64,000 nt of DNA from positions 682,001-746,000 of the forward strand of contig CAVRRZ010000005.1 of assembly GCA_963723745.1 (NCBI GenBank). The letters are read 5' to 3'. The notes below the pieces were generated by a model that was not told the DNA's origin, did not search any database, and saw only the letters and a program-made list of their open reading frames with translations. Origin of the DNA: CAVRRZ01 sp963723745. GTDB lineage: Bacteria > Actinomycetota > Actinomycetes > Mycobacteriales > Geodermatophilaceae. Within the stretch, counting starts at the first letter, position 1. Every line of letters starts with the position of its first letter. Positions 27,845 to 36,768 of the stretch are shown piece after piece. The position numbers and the translations under genes are program-made.

Positions 27845-30094
27845 TCAGGTGCGCCCGACGGCGAGGAGGGTGACGTCGTCGGCGTCCGGCGGGTTCAGGG
27901 CGGTGAGGACGTCGTCGAGCAGCTCGTGCGGCTCCGTTCGCGCGGCGCTCGCCGCGGCGCGCAGCGACGCCAGGCCCTCGGCCAGGTTCGACCGCCGTCG
28001 CTCGACCAGCCCGTCGCTGTAGAGCAACAGCCGGTCGGCGGCGCCGAGGACGAACCGCGCCTCGGCGTACACGGCGTGGTCGACGATCCCGAGTGCCGGC
28101 CCACGGCCCTCCGTCACCAGGTCGGCGGCGCCGTCGACCAGGCGCAGCACCGGCAGGTGCCCGGCGCTCGCCACCGACACCTCGCCGGTGGCCGGGTCCA
28201 GCTCGACGAGGACGGCGGTGGCCAGCTCGCCGGGCAGCAGGGCGGCGACGACGTCGTTGATCCCCTGCAGGGCTGCGGCCGGACCGCGGTCGCGCAACAA
28301 GTGGGCGCGCAGCGCGTGCCGGATCTGCGCGGTCACCGCGGCGGCGGCCAGACCGTGGCCGGCGACGTCGCCGAGCACGATGGAGAGGCGGCCGTCCGGG
28401 AGCGGCACCAGGTCGTACCAGTCGCCGCCGACCACGTCGTCCGTGCTCGGCGTGTAGCGGGCCGCGAGGGCGACGCCGGGCACCTTCGGCAGCTCGTCGA
28501 TCAGCAGCGTGCGCTGCAGGGTCGCGGCCAGCCGGCTGTCCTCCCGCGCCCGGTTGGCCGCCGCCTCGGCCAGGTGGTCGGCCAGCCCACGGGCCGCGGT
28601 GACCTCGTGCTCGCGCCACGGGGCCGACGTGCCGCGCACGGTCTCGCTCCACCGGGCGAAGGACCGTCGCGGACTCAGCCGCGGCCCGGTCGCCCCCTCG
28701 GCGACCTTGGACTCGTAGGGGTTGCCGCCCCACGTGACCTCCCGCAGCGTCTCCGGCCGGAACCAGGCGACGAAGTCGCCCGAGCCTGCCCCGATCTCGA
28801 CGGCCAGCACGCCGCTGGCGCCCCCGGCCAGATCGGCCGCCGACGGCAGCACCTGCGAGAGCCGGTCGGTGACCGGTTCGCCGGCAGCGAGCAGGTCGCG
28901 CACGAGGGGCACCACCCGGTCGGCCGGCGGGGTGTCCCCGAGCAGGCGCAGCCGGCCGTCGATCCGGACGGCGGCGCCCGTGGCCGGCAGCAGGTCGAGC
29001 GCGGTCGGCTCCTCGTCGGTGAGCGCGGCACCGGCCGAGCGGGGGGCGCGGCCGACCGCGGCGACGAGCCGGGCCTGCCGCTGGGCGACCGCGACCGCGT
29101 CCCCCCGGTCGGCGGACTCGGCCTTGGTGTGCAGCAGCAGCGAGGCGGTGCGACCGAGGAACTCCGCGGCCGTGCGGTCGGTGTAGGACGGCCGGTGCGC
29201 GCCGCTGTAGCCGTGGCACGCGATCAGGCCCCAGAGGCGGCCCCGGTCGATCAGCGAGACCGACATCGAGGCGTGCACGCCCATGTTCGCCAGGTACTCC
29301 AGGTGCACCGGAGAGACGCTGCGCAGGACCGCGCCGGAGAGGTCCAGCGGCGCACCGGTGAGCGGGTTGGCCGCCGGCTCGAGCGGGGCCGGCGTGTAGC
29401 CGGCGTCGGGGATCGAGCGGAGCCAGTTGGTGGCGTAGAGAGCGCGGGCCTGGGCGGGGATGTCGCTGGCCGGGTAGCGCAGACCGAGGAAGGGCTCCAG
29501 GTCGGCGCGGCGGTCCTCGGCGACCACCTCGCCGTTCCACTCGGGGTCGAAGCGGTAGACCATCACGCGGTCGAAACCGGTGAGGCTGCGGACGTCGCGC
29601 GCGAGCACCTCGGTGAGCTGGTCGAGGGTGGCCGTCGCCGACAGCCGCTGCAGCACGGTGGGCAGTCGCCGGTGCCACGCGGCGCCCGCCTGCTCGGCGC
29701 CGCGGACCGGCTCCCACTCGGTGAGGAGCAGCCCGTCGGCGCGGTGCAGCAGCACGTCGAACAGGGCGGCGCCGACGCGCACCCGCACGGGGTCGGCCTC
29801 GCTGAGGTCGCCCGCCAGCGCCTCGCGCAGCCGGCTCACGTCGGCCGACTGCAGCACCGCGTCGAGCGACGTGGCGTCGGACCCGAGGACGTCGGCGGCG
29901 TTGGTCGAGCGGACGACGACGGCGAGATCGGGCTCGGTGACGGCGAGCAGCACCCCGTACGGCTGGATCGCGCCGGGGACGGCGATGGGCTCGTCGGCGC
30001 AGCGCCGCAGCACCTCCTCGGGGACGCGGAGGTCGCCGGTCACGCGCCGCCCCGTCGGGTTGTCGTCGAGTCCGGACCCGTGTGCGCGCGCCAC
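27845..30094 (-). CDS. Bacteriophytochrome with SpoIIE-type PP2C phosphatase output
   Basis: A 749-residue red/far-red photoreceptor. A PAS domain with the biliverdin Cys32 (RRCADEPIAVPGAIQPYG) is followed by a GAF domain with the PASDIP motif (DIP near 211) and LWGLIACHGYSGAHRP. The PHY domain has the tongue motif SPRRSFARW. The output domain is a SpoIIE/PP2C phosphatase (VVGGDWYDLVPLPDG, VLGDVAGHGLAAA), where the metal-binding Asp residues are visible. GTG 30094 gives the longest form; GTG 30043 would place the Cys at residue 15, nearer to family use. STAS and RsbW-like neighbours suggest it dephosphorylates an anti-sigma antagonist. The frame is intact. Confidence 0.9.
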   Translation of the reverse strand: MARAHGSGLDDNPTGRRVTGDLRVPEEVLRRCADEPIAVPGAIQPYGVLLAVTEPDLAVVVRSTNAADVLGSDATSLDAVLQSADVSRLREALAGDLSEADPVRVRVGAALFDVLLHRADGLLLTEWEPVRGAEQAGAAWHRRLPTVLQRLSATATLDQLTEVLARDVRSLTGFDRVMVYRFDPEWNGEVVAEDRRADLEPFLGLRYPASDIPAQARALYATNWLRSIPDAGYTPAPLEPAANPLTGAPLDLSGAVLRSVSPVHLEYLANMGVHASMSVSLIDRGRLWGLIACHGYSGAHRPSYTDRTAAEFLGRTASLLLHTKAESADRGDAVAVAQRQARLVAAVGRAPRSAGAALTDEEPTALDLLPATGAAVRIDGRLRLLGDTPPADRVVPLVRDLLAAGEPVTDRLSQVLPSAADLAGGASGVLAVEIGAGSGDFVAWFRPETLREVTWGGNPYESKVAEGATGPRLSPRRSFARWSETVRGTSAPWREHEVTAARGLADHLAEAAANRAREDSRLAATLQRTLLIDELPKVPGVALAARYTPSTDDVVGGDWYDLVPLPDGRLSIVLGDVAGHGLAAAAVTAQIRHALRAHLLRDRGPAAALQGINDVVAALLPGELATAVLVELDPATGEVSVASAGHLPVLRLVDGAADLVTEGRGPALGIVDHAVYAEARFVLGAADRLLLYSDGLVERRRSNLAEGLASLRAAASAARTEPHELLDDVLTALNPPDADDVTLLAVGRT

Positions 30095-30110
30095 CTCATC
30101 GGCGACGACC

Positions 30111-30476
30111 CTACGGACCGTCCTCGCCGTTGACGACCCCGGTGACCGGACGCGGCACGGTGTCGACGACGGGCACGATCGCGCGCAGCTCCAGCAGGTC
30201 CACGACGAGGCGGACCGGCGAGTTGCCGCTCGGGCAGACGACGGTGAGCGCGACCCCGTCCGCGGCCGCCCGCCGGGCGAGCTGCGCCAGGGTGCGGGCG
30301 CCGGAGGAGTCCATGAACATGGTGGGTGTCAGGTCGATGACCAGCAGCGGCGGCTGCAGCGCCAGCTCGGCGGTGGCCGCTTCGACGAGCGCGGGCGCGG
30401 TCGTCAGGTCCAGGTCACCGACGACCCTGAGCACCGATCGTCCCGGAGCCGTCGTCCGTTCGACGTCGAACAGCAC
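30111..30476 (-). CDS. STAS-domain anti-sigma factor antagonist (RsbV-like)
   Basis: A 121-residue STAS protein: SVLRVVGDLDLTTAPALVEA, then the phosphorylation-site strand LTPTMFMDSSGARTLAQL, where DSSG carries the Ser that the partner kinase modifies. GTG 30476 has GGAGGGGGAG about 7 bases upstream. It is immediately upstream of the phytochrome-phosphatase on the same strand (16-base gap), probably one transcript. The likely substrate pair is the RsbW-like kinase encoded divergently. Confidence 0.85.
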   Translation of the reverse strand: MLFDVERTTAPGRSVLRVVGDLDLTTAPALVEAATAELALQPPLLVIDLTPTMFMDSSGARTLAQLARRAAADGVALTVVCPSGNSPVRLVVDLLELRAIVPVVDTVPRPVTGVVNGEDGP

Positions 30477-30549
30477 GACGAATCTCCCCCTCCCCGGTGC
30501 AGCGACGAAGTGCAGAGTAGTGCCAGGGCAACGTGAGAGGGTCTGCAGC

Positions 30550-30972
30550 ATGAGGATCGAGTTCACCGTCCGCCTGCCGGTGGACTCGCAGAGCGTCCCG
30601 TTCGTGCGGGGGTTGTGCCGCAAGGCGCTCGAGCACCTCGGGGTCGACGGCGACACCGTCGACGAGGTCGTCCTGGCCCTCAACGAGGCGTGCGCCAACG
30701 TGGTGCAGCACGCCCAGGAGGACGGCGACTACGAGGTGCACGTCGACATCGACGAGCCGGTCTGCCGGATCAGCGTGATCGACAACGGCGAGGGCTTCGA
30801 CCCGGCATCCCCGACCGCGGCCATCGAGGACGCCCAGGGCGGCCAGGGGCTGGTGCTGATGCGGGCCCTGGTCGACGAACTGCACTTCCGCCGCGATGCC
30901 GACGGCCGGCACCGGGTGACGCTGGAGAAGCGGCTGGGCGGCTATCCGACGCTGCGCTCGGTTCCCGACTGA
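30550..30972 (+). CDS. RsbW-like anti-sigma serine kinase
   Basis: A 140-residue GHKL ATPase. The N box is VVLALNEACANVVQHA, the G1 box is VIDNGEGFDP, and the G2 region is GGQGLVLMRALVDELHF. These enzymes phosphorylate STAS antagonists and hold sigma factors inactive. The ATG at 30550 is 73 bases from the divergent STAS start. No sigma factor is adjacent, so the target sigma lies elsewhere, or the kinase is a switch partner without one. Confidence 0.85.
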   Translation: MRIEFTVRLPVDSQSVPFVRGLCRKALEHLGVDGDTVDEVVLALNEACANVVQHAQEDGDYEVHVDIDEPVCRISVIDNGEGFDPASPTAAIEDAQGGQGLVLMRALVDELHFRRDADGRHRVTLEKRLGGYPTLRSVPD

Positions 30973-31083
30973 ACCCTCGGCGCACTCCGGCCCGCGTGCA
31001 GTGCACCCCCACGGCCCAGCAGCACCCCGGTTCTGGGACCGCTGGGTCCACCGTGCCCGCCGTCCACGGACCTCGGGCGACGG

Positions 31084-31323
31084 TCAGCGGGCCGGCGGGC
31101 TCCAGCCGGCCGCGATCTTGGCGTGGACGGCGTGCAGGGCCGACAGCAGCGAGATCCCCTCGGCGTTCTGCAGGTGGTGCACCTCGTCCATCACCGCCGC
31201 CCAGCGGTCCGGCGGCGTCGCCTTGCGCAGCTGCTGGCGGGCCTCGGCCAACTCGGCCGAGATCCCCATCGGCTCGGGCTGACGCGGTGCCGACGTCCTT
31301 GCACCTACGGCCTCGATCTCCAC
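31084..31323 (-). CDS. Small hypothetical protein
   Basis: 79 residues from GTG 31323, or 61 from ATG 31269 (MGISAELAEARQQLRKATPP). The conserved-looking part is DRWAAVMDEVHHLQNAEGISLL. No clear ribosome site precedes either start. It is helical and soluble, of unknown function. The stretch from 31324 to 31587 shows no other gene; it is the leader of the next gene, with no motif I recognise. Confidence 0.45.
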   Translation of the reverse strand: MEIEAVGARTSAPRQPEPMGISAELAEARQQLRKATPPDRWAAVMDEVHHLQNAEGISLLSALHAVHAKIAAGWSPPAR

Positions 31324-31587
31324 ATCCCGGGACGTTAGGGGTTGCACGGGTGTGGCGGGTGCGCTACCCGGAACATTTCTCCTCGCCGGTCGACAACCGC
31401 CCCTCCCGTCGCTCTGGTACCGGTCCGGATGACGCGACGGGCCGGATGACGCGGCGGGCCGATCTCCCGACGTCTGCGAGCGCGCGCGGGCCCCGGTGCG
31501 CGAGGCGGTACCGCCGGCCACCGAGGTCGAGGTGCCGCACACCGGGCTGCCGGAATCGCGGCCCGCGGCTCTTGCCAGGATGACGGC

Positions 31588-32571
31588 ATGACCCGACTCC
31601 CCTTCACCCTGGCCTGTGGGTTCTACGACCGGACCGATGCCCTTCGGTCGGGAGAGGTGGTGCCCGAGGGACTCGACCTGGTCTACGTGCCCATCCAGTC
31701 GCCGCCGGAGCTGTTCGCGCGGATGGTGCACAAGGAGTCGTTCGACGCGGCCGAGATGTCGACGTCGCTGTACATGCAGCTGCGCTCGCAGGGCGACTTC
31801 CCGTTCGTCGCGCTGCCGGTCTTCCCGTCGCGGATGTTCCGCCACTCCTACGTGTTCGTGCGCGACGACGCCGGCATCGAGAAGCCGGCCGACCTCGCCG
31901 GCAAGCGGATCGGCGTGCAGGAGTACCACCAGACGGCGGCCGTGTGGATCCGGGGCATCCTGCAGAACTACTACGACGTCGACTTCTCCGGTGTGCAGTG
32001 GTTCGAGGCCGGGGTCAACGCCCCGCGCGAGCCCGACCCGGTCGTCGACCGGCGCCCCGCGGGACCCCTCGACATCCAGTTCGTGGCCGGTCGCAGCATC
32101 GACGACCTCCTGGTGGCCGGCGACATCGACGCCTACTTCGGGGCCCGCAAGCCGAAGTCGGTCGGCAAGGGGGCGGTGCGTCGGCTGTTCGGCGACGCCC
32201 GCGCCGAGGAGCGCGCCTGGTTCCGGCGCACCGGCATCTACCCGATGATGCACACCATCGTCGTCCGGGAGCCGGTGCTGCAGCGGCACCCGTGGGTGGC
32301 CGAGAGCCTGGTCAAGGCCTTCGAGGCGGCCAAGCGCCACTCACTGGAGCAGGCCCGGTTCAGCGGCACCAACCGGTACATGCTGCCGTGGCTGCAGGAC
32401 GACCTCGACGAGATCGACGAGCTGTTCGGTGGCGACCCGTACCCCTATGGCCTGGAGCCGAACCGGACGGCGCTCGAGGCGCTGGCCGGCTTCCTGGCCC
32501 AGCAGCGCTTCCTGCCGACGGCGCCCGTGGTCGACGAGATGTTCGCCCCGCTCGTCATCCACAACGAGTAG
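31588..32571 (+). CDS. 4,5-dihydroxyphthalate decarboxylase-like protein
   Basis: A 327-residue protein of the Pht5/4,5-dihydroxyphthalate decarboxylase family, which has a periplasmic-binding-protein type II fold but no signal peptide. Features are FTLACGFYDRTDALRSGEVV, GDFPFVALPVFPSRMFRHSY, KRIGVQEYHQTAAVWIRGIL and YGLEPNRTALEALAGFL. The family decarboxylates dihydroxylated aromatic acids. Its neighbours are an FAD monooxygenase and a Rieske dioxygenase, so an aromatic-acid pathway is likely. The exact substrate is not shown. The frame is intact. Confidence 0.8.
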   Translation: MTRLPFTLACGFYDRTDALRSGEVVPEGLDLVYVPIQSPPELFARMVHKESFDAAEMSTSLYMQLRSQGDFPFVALPVFPSRMFRHSYVFVRDDAGIEKPADLAGKRIGVQEYHQTAAVWIRGILQNYYDVDFSGVQWFEAGVNAPREPDPVVDRRPAGPLDIQFVAGRSIDDLLVAGDIDAYFGARKPKSVGKGAVRRLFGDARAEERAWFRRTGIYPMMHTIVVREPVLQRHPWVAESLVKAFEAAKRHSLEQARFSGTNRYMLPWLQDDLDEIDELFGGDPYPYGLEPNRTALEALAGFLAQQRFLPTAPVVDEMFAPLVIHNE

Positions 32572-32592
32572 CGAGCTCCGTCGGGAGACAGC

Positions 32593-33777
32593 TCACCGGA
32601 CGGCGGCGCCACCGGGCGGGTCGGCGGGCGCCCAGGCGTCGTGGTCGAAGATCCACCGGCGGAAGGCCGCCATGTCGACGATCTCGGTGTCGCGCTGCCG
32701 CAGGTCGGGGTACGCGGAGTCGTAGCGCCGGCCGTTGGCCCGGGCGCCTGCCTGCACGGTCCGGGTGCGCTCGCGCCGCCGCTGCTCGTACCCGGCCAGC
32801 GCCGCCGGGACCTCGCCCGGGCGAGCCGAGCTCAGCACGGTGGCGAGGACGGCGGCGTCCTCGATCGCCTGGTTCACGCCCTGGCCGAGGTGCGGCAGCA
32901 TCGGGTGGGCGGCGTCGCCGAGCAGCGTGAGCCGCCCGCGGCTCCACCTGTCCAGCGGCTCGCGGTCGTAGAGCCCCCACCAGAACGTCTCCCGGACCTG
33001 GGCGAGCAGGTTCTCGACCCGCGGGTCCCAGCCGGCGAACGCCGCGGCGAGGGCGGCGGGGTCGCCCGGCGCCGACCACGACTCCAGCGCCTCCCCGGCC
33101 TGGGGGACGAAGCCGACGTAGTTGATCAGCTCGCCGGAGCGCACCGGGAACACCAGGAAGTGCTTGCCCTCACCCATCCACAGCTGCGAGGCGGCACGGG
33201 GCCAGCCGGGCAGCGCGTCGGAAGGCAGCAGCCCGCGGTAGGCGACCGAGCCGCTGTAGACGGGTTCGGCCGGTTCGGTGACGGCGTCACGCAGCACGGA
33301 GTGGATGCCGTCCGCGCCGACGGCGAGGTCGGCCTCTGCGACTGCGCCGTTCGCGAAGGCCATCCGGACGCCCGTCGGGGTCTGCTCCACGCCGGTGCAC
33401 CGGTGCCCGGTGCGCACGACACCGTCCGGCAGGGCGCGGGCGAGCAGGTCGAGCAGGTCGGCGCGGTGCATGCCGTGCAGGCGCAGCCGGCCGGAGGAGT
33501 CGGTGGTGACGACCGGCCCGACGACGGTGCCGTCGCGACGGAAATACGTGGACGCCGGACCCAGCGGAACGCCGACCCGCGCGATGTCCGGGCCGAGGCC
33601 GAGCCGCTCGAGCACCCGCAGACCGTTGGGCTGCAGCTGGACGCCGGCGCCGACCTCACCCAGCTGGGCCGCCTGCTCGAAGACGGTCACGTCGAGTCCC
33701 CGCGAGCGCAACGCCACCGCGGCGGCGAGGCCACCGATCCCGCCCCCGACGACGGCGACGTGCAGCGGTCTGCTCAC
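32593..33777 (-). CDS. FAD-dependent aromatic monooxygenase (salicylate hydroxylase-like)
   Basis: A 394-residue class A flavoprotein monooxygenase. The FAD motif is VAVVGGGIGGLAAAVALRSR, the DG motif is DLAVGADGIHSVLRDAV, and the GD motif is RLTLLGDAAHPMLPHLGQG. It resembles 6-hydroxynicotinate or salicylate hydroxylases, which use NADH and oxygen to hydroxylate the ring. GTG 33777 overlaps the small upstream gene by 4 bases (GTGA). The frame is intact. The substrate is inferred to be an aromatic acid. Confidence 0.85.
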   Translation of the reverse strand: MSRPLHVAVVGGGIGGLAAAVALRSRGLDVTVFEQAAQLGEVGAGVQLQPNGLRVLERLGLGPDIARVGVPLGPASTYFRRDGTVVGPVVTTDSSGRLRLHGMHRADLLDLLARALPDGVVRTGHRCTGVEQTPTGVRMAFANGAVAEADLAVGADGIHSVLRDAVTEPAEPVYSGSVAYRGLLPSDALPGWPRAASQLWMGEGKHFLVFPVRSGELINYVGFVPQAGEALESWSAPGDPAALAAAFAGWDPRVENLLAQVRETFWWGLYDREPLDRWSRGRLTLLGDAAHPMLPHLGQGVNQAIEDAAVLATVLSSARPGEVPAALAGYEQRRRERTRTVQAGARANGRRYDSAYPDLRQRDTEIVDMAAFRRWIFDHDAWAPADPPGGAAVR

Positions 33778-33992
33778 GACTCGCCGTCCGCCCGCCGCCG
33801 GAGGAGCTCGCGCAGGACCGGCTCGGGCGCGCGGGCCAGCGACTCGAGCTCGGTCGCGTCGAGGACGATCTCGCGGCCGCTGCGCGCGTCGGTGACGTGG
33901 ACGCTCGTCGACGCGCCGCGCCGGACGTAGCGGACCTGCACGATCTCGTCGCCGTCCCGCAGGACGATCGGCTGCTCGTCGGCGTCGGTCAC
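33774..33992 (-). CDS. Small accessory protein, copy 1
   Basis: 72 residues from GTG 33992: a beta-rich part PIVLRDGDEIVQVRYVRRG, then DARSGREIVLDATELESLAR and a helical tail. It resembles the 77-residue protein at 35862-36095 in length and in the order of blocks (xSGxxIVLxAxxLxxLAR). It overlaps the monooxygenase start, so the two are translated together. Not a named family to me. It lies opposite the dioxygenase operon. Confidence 0.65.
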   Translation of the reverse strand: MTDADEQPIVLRDGDEIVQVRYVRRGASTSVHVTDARSGREIVLDATELESLARAPEPVLRELLRRRADGES

Positions 33993-34087
33993 CGGGTCAC
34001 CGTATCCGCATGCCGACGCCATTCCGCCGCGGGCGATCGTTAGCCTTGCTCCTGACAACCGACCCCAGTGGCTGCGGAGGATCGCGC

Positions 34088-35362
34088 ATGACCGTGCCTG
34101 TCGAGGAGCACGTCGCCGGCATGGTGGTCGAGGAGCCCGGCCGGTTCCGGGTGCACTCGGACGTCTACCGCAACCCCCACATCCTCTCCCTCGAGCTGCG
34201 GCGGATCTTCGAGCAGTCGTGGGTGTTCGTCGCCCACGAGTCGATGCTTCCCGAGCCCGGTGACTACTGCACCACCGTCATCGGCTCGCAGCCGGTGATC
34301 GTGAGCCGCAGCGACGACGGTCGGGTGCACGTGCTGTTCAACCGCTGCGCGCACCGGGGGTCCGTGGTGTGCCGGGAGGAGCGCGGCCGCGCGGCCAGCT
34401 TCCGCTGCCCGTACCACGGCTGGATGTACCGCAACGACGGCTCGCTGCTCGGAGCCGCGCAGCGTTCGGGTTACCCCGAGGACTTCGACACGTGGGGACT
34501 GCGCCTGGCGGAGGTGCCGCACGTGGAGATCTACCGGGGGCTGATCTTCGCGAACCTCGCCGCCGACTGCGAGCCGCTCATGGACCGGCTGGCGCACGTG
34601 CGCCGGTACATCGACGCCTGGTGCGACCGGTCGCCGTCCGGCCGCGTGGAGCTGCCCACCGGCACGCACCGGTACGAGTACCCCGGCAACTGGAAGCTGC
34701 AGATGGAGAACGGGGTCGACGGCTACCACGGCAACTACGTGCACGAGTCGTTCGCCAACATCCTGGAGCGCTCCGGCGAGCGGAAAGCCGCCGACATCTC
34801 CCGCACCCGCAACAAGGTCGGCGCGAAGAACTACGCCAAGGGCCTCCCGGGCGGCGACGGCCTGCTCGAGCGCGAGGACGGCATGCTCGGCACGTTCGAC
34901 AGCAGCGTCTGGCCGGAGTACCGGCAGCAGCTCGTCGACGCGTACGGCCCCGAGCGCATGCAGGAGGCCGTGACGCAGCGCAACATCTTCGTCTTCCCGA
35001 ACCTGTACCTCTTCGAGTCGCACATCCGGGTCATCCGTCCGGTCGAGGTGGACCGCACCTTCGTCGACGTCTACCCGACGACCCTGGTCGGGGCCACCGA
35101 CGAGTTCAACGCCGCCCGGCTCGCGGAGCACCAGCGGTTCTTCGGCCCCGCGAGCTTCGGGCAGCCCGACGACATCGAGATCTTCGTGTGCACCCAGACC
35201 GGCGTGAACGTCGAGGCCATGCCATGGATGGAGCTCAGCCGCGGCATGGGGCGCGAGCAGGTCAACGAGCTCGGCGAGTGCGTGGGTCACTCCACCGACG
35301 AGAACCCGCAGCGCTCGATGTACCGCGAATGGCACCGGCTGATGACCGGAGCCCGCCGATGA
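34088..35362 (+). CDS. Rieske aromatic-ring-hydroxylating dioxygenase, alpha subunit
   Basis: A 424-residue catalytic subunit. The Rieske cluster ligands are in NRCAHRGSVVC and FRCPYHGWMY (C-x-H, 17 residues, C-x2-H). The mononuclear iron site is in NGVDGYHGNYVHESF (Asp and two His), with a third acidic ligand in the later DDIEIF segment. ATG 34088 has GCGGAGG 7 bases upstream. The substrate is probably a carboxylated or polar aromatic. No ferredoxin or reductase gene is adjacent. The frame is intact. Confidence 0.9.
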   Translation: MTVPVEEHVAGMVVEEPGRFRVHSDVYRNPHILSLELRRIFEQSWVFVAHESMLPEPGDYCTTVIGSQPVIVSRSDDGRVHVLFNRCAHRGSVVCREERGRAASFRCPYHGWMYRNDGSLLGAAQRSGYPEDFDTWGLRLAEVPHVEIYRGLIFANLAADCEPLMDRLAHVRRYIDAWCDRSPSGRVELPTGTHRYEYPGNWKLQMENGVDGYHGNYVHESFANILERSGERKAADISRTRNKVGAKNYAKGLPGGDGLLEREDGMLGTFDSSVWPEYRQQLVDAYGPERMQEAVTQRNIFVFPNLYLFESHIRVIRPVEVDRTFVDVYPTTLVGATDEFNAARLAEHQRFFGPASFGQPDDIEIFVCTQTGVNVEAMPWMELSRGMGREQVNELGECVGHSTDENPQRSMYREWHRLMTGARR

Positions 35363-35859
35363 CCGCGCTGGAGCGACTGGAGCGGCAGCTCGCCGTCTCG
35401 GACCTGCTGTTCCTGGAGGCGCGGCTGCTCGACGAGGGCCGGTTCGACGAGTGGCTCGACCTGTTCACCGACGACGCGCTGTACTGGCTGCCGATCACCG
35501 GCGACGGTCCGAGGGAGCCCTCGCTGATCAAGGACTCCAAGACGGGCATGGAGGAGCGGGTCTTCCGGCTCACCAAGACCCTGGCGCACGCGCAGAACCC
35601 GCCGTCCCGCACGCAGCACGACGTCACCAACGTCGAGGTGCAGGAGATGGCGGACGGCGTGCTCGAGGTCTTGTGCAACCAGACGGTGCACGAGTTGCGG
35701 CCCGGTGACGTCTTCTCCGTCGGGCTGGCGGAGACCCGCACCTTCGCCGCGCGCTGCCGCTACCTGATCGTGCCGGGCGACCGGTGGCGGATCCGGGAGA
35801 AGCGGTGCGAGCTGATCGACCGCGAGTACCCCCAGTACAACGTGACCTTCCTCTTCTGA
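35359..35859 (+). CDS. Ring-hydroxylating dioxygenase, beta subunit
   Basis: A 166-residue small subunit with a SnoaL/NTF2-like fold: DLLFLEARLLDEGRFDEWL, LFTDDALYWLPITGDGP, SRTQHDVTNVEV and FAARCRYLIVPGDRWRIREK. ATG 35359 overlaps the alpha stop by 4 bases. Structural role in the alpha-beta oligomer. The frame is intact. Confidence 0.9.
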   Translation: MTALERLERQLAVSDLLFLEARLLDEGRFDEWLDLFTDDALYWLPITGDGPREPSLIKDSKTGMEERVFRLTKTLAHAQNPPSRTQHDVTNVEVQEMADGVLEVLCNQTVHELRPGDVFSVGLAETRTFAARCRYLIVPGDRWRIREKRCELIDREYPQYNVTFLF

Positions 35860-35861
35860 CC

Positions 35862-36095
35862 GTGGCCGACGACCCCGCCCTGCCGCCGCCGGCGATCGTG
35901 CGCAACGAGTTCTCGCTCGTCGAACTCAGCTACGTCCGGGAGGGCGACGCGCTGGCGCTCGTGGTCGCCGACGCCGACAGCGGCGACCGGATCGTGCTCG
36001 GGGCGGCGGACCTGGCGCTGCTGGCCCGGTCGTCGCACGAGTCGTTCCGCAGGCTGCTCCGGGCGATCGACGACCACCTCGACGCCCCGGGCTGA
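35862..36095 (+). CDS. Small accessory protein, copy 2
   Basis: 77 residues from GTG 35862: MADDPALPPPAIVRNEFSLV, then ELSYVREGDALALVVADADS, GDRIVLGAADLALLARSSHE and a helix. It lies two bases after the beta-subunit stop and is probably co-transcribed. Its layout matches the protein at 33774-33992, so the pair looks like paralogues. It could chaperone or bind the dioxygenase. The function is not known. Confidence 0.65.
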   Translation: MADDPALPPPAIVRNEFSLVELSYVREGDALALVVADADSGDRIVLGAADLALLARSSHESFRRLLRAIDDHLDAPG

Positions 36096-36124
36096 GTCCT
36101 GCGGGGAGCGGCCCGACAGCGGGG

Positions 36125-36664
36125 TCAGCCGCTGGAACCGGCCAGTTCGCCGACCGCGACCTCGCCCAGCGAGGCGCCCCAGGCGCGGGCCCGCTCCTCC
36201 TCGCCGTCCACGAGTGGGCCCTTCGCGTCGGCGACGAAGAAGTGCTCCGCCGGGGCGACGATCCGGAAGCCGTGCGCCCGGAGCAGCTGCTCCTCGGTGC
36301 GGGCCGCGTGGTCGAGGTGCTTGAGGAACCTCGGGTGCCCGAGCCGGGTGTCGAAGGCGACCGCGGCGGCGCCGGGCGTGGTGGTCACCGCCACCAGCCA
36401 CTCCTTGAGACCGGTGTCCTCGGGCTCCGGGATGGCGCCGTGCTGGTCGACGGCTCCCTGACGGCTGCCGGGGGTGGGCATCCCAGTGGCGTGGTTCGGA
36501 CCGCCGACGACGAGCAGGCCGACGTCGGCACCGATGACGTGCGGTGCCTTGCCGACCGGGATGGCGTAGGCCGGCATCCGCCACGAGAGCCCGTCGGCGA
36601 CGGCGCGCGCGATCGTCCGGGCGTCACCGAACAGGGACTCGTAGACCACCAGTGCGCTCTTCAT
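36125..36664 (-). CDS. Flavodoxin-domain protein
   Basis: A 179-residue protein. The FMN phosphate loop is ALVVYESLFGDARTIARAV, with GLLVVGGPNHATGMPTPGSR in the second loop. ATG 36664 has GGGAGAC just upstream. It resembles actinobacterial flavodoxins of unknown partner. It lies next to the aromatic cluster but on the opposite strand; a role in electron supply to the dioxygenase is possible but not shown. Confidence 0.75.
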   Translation of the reverse strand: MKSALVVYESLFGDARTIARAVADGLSWRMPAYAIPVGKAPHVIGADVGLLVVGGPNHATGMPTPGSRQGAVDQHGAIPEPEDTGLKEWLVAVTTTPGAAAVAFDTRLGHPRFLKHLDHAARTEEQLLRAHGFRIVAPAEHFFVADAKGPLVDGEEERARAWGASLGEVAVGELAGSSG

Positions 36665-36768
36665 GTCGTCTCCCTCTGCGAGCCGGTCCACCCCGTACCG
36701 AGTCGAACGCTAGGTGCCGCCGCGCACGCGCGGACGCCGTCCGATGGCCCGGCCTCGCGGGACCAAGG

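Noticed and set aside
34032..34060. Possible second iron box (GTTAGCCTTGCTCC) before the Rieske alpha gene
   Set aside because: It lacks the symmetric half and matches the consensus poorly.
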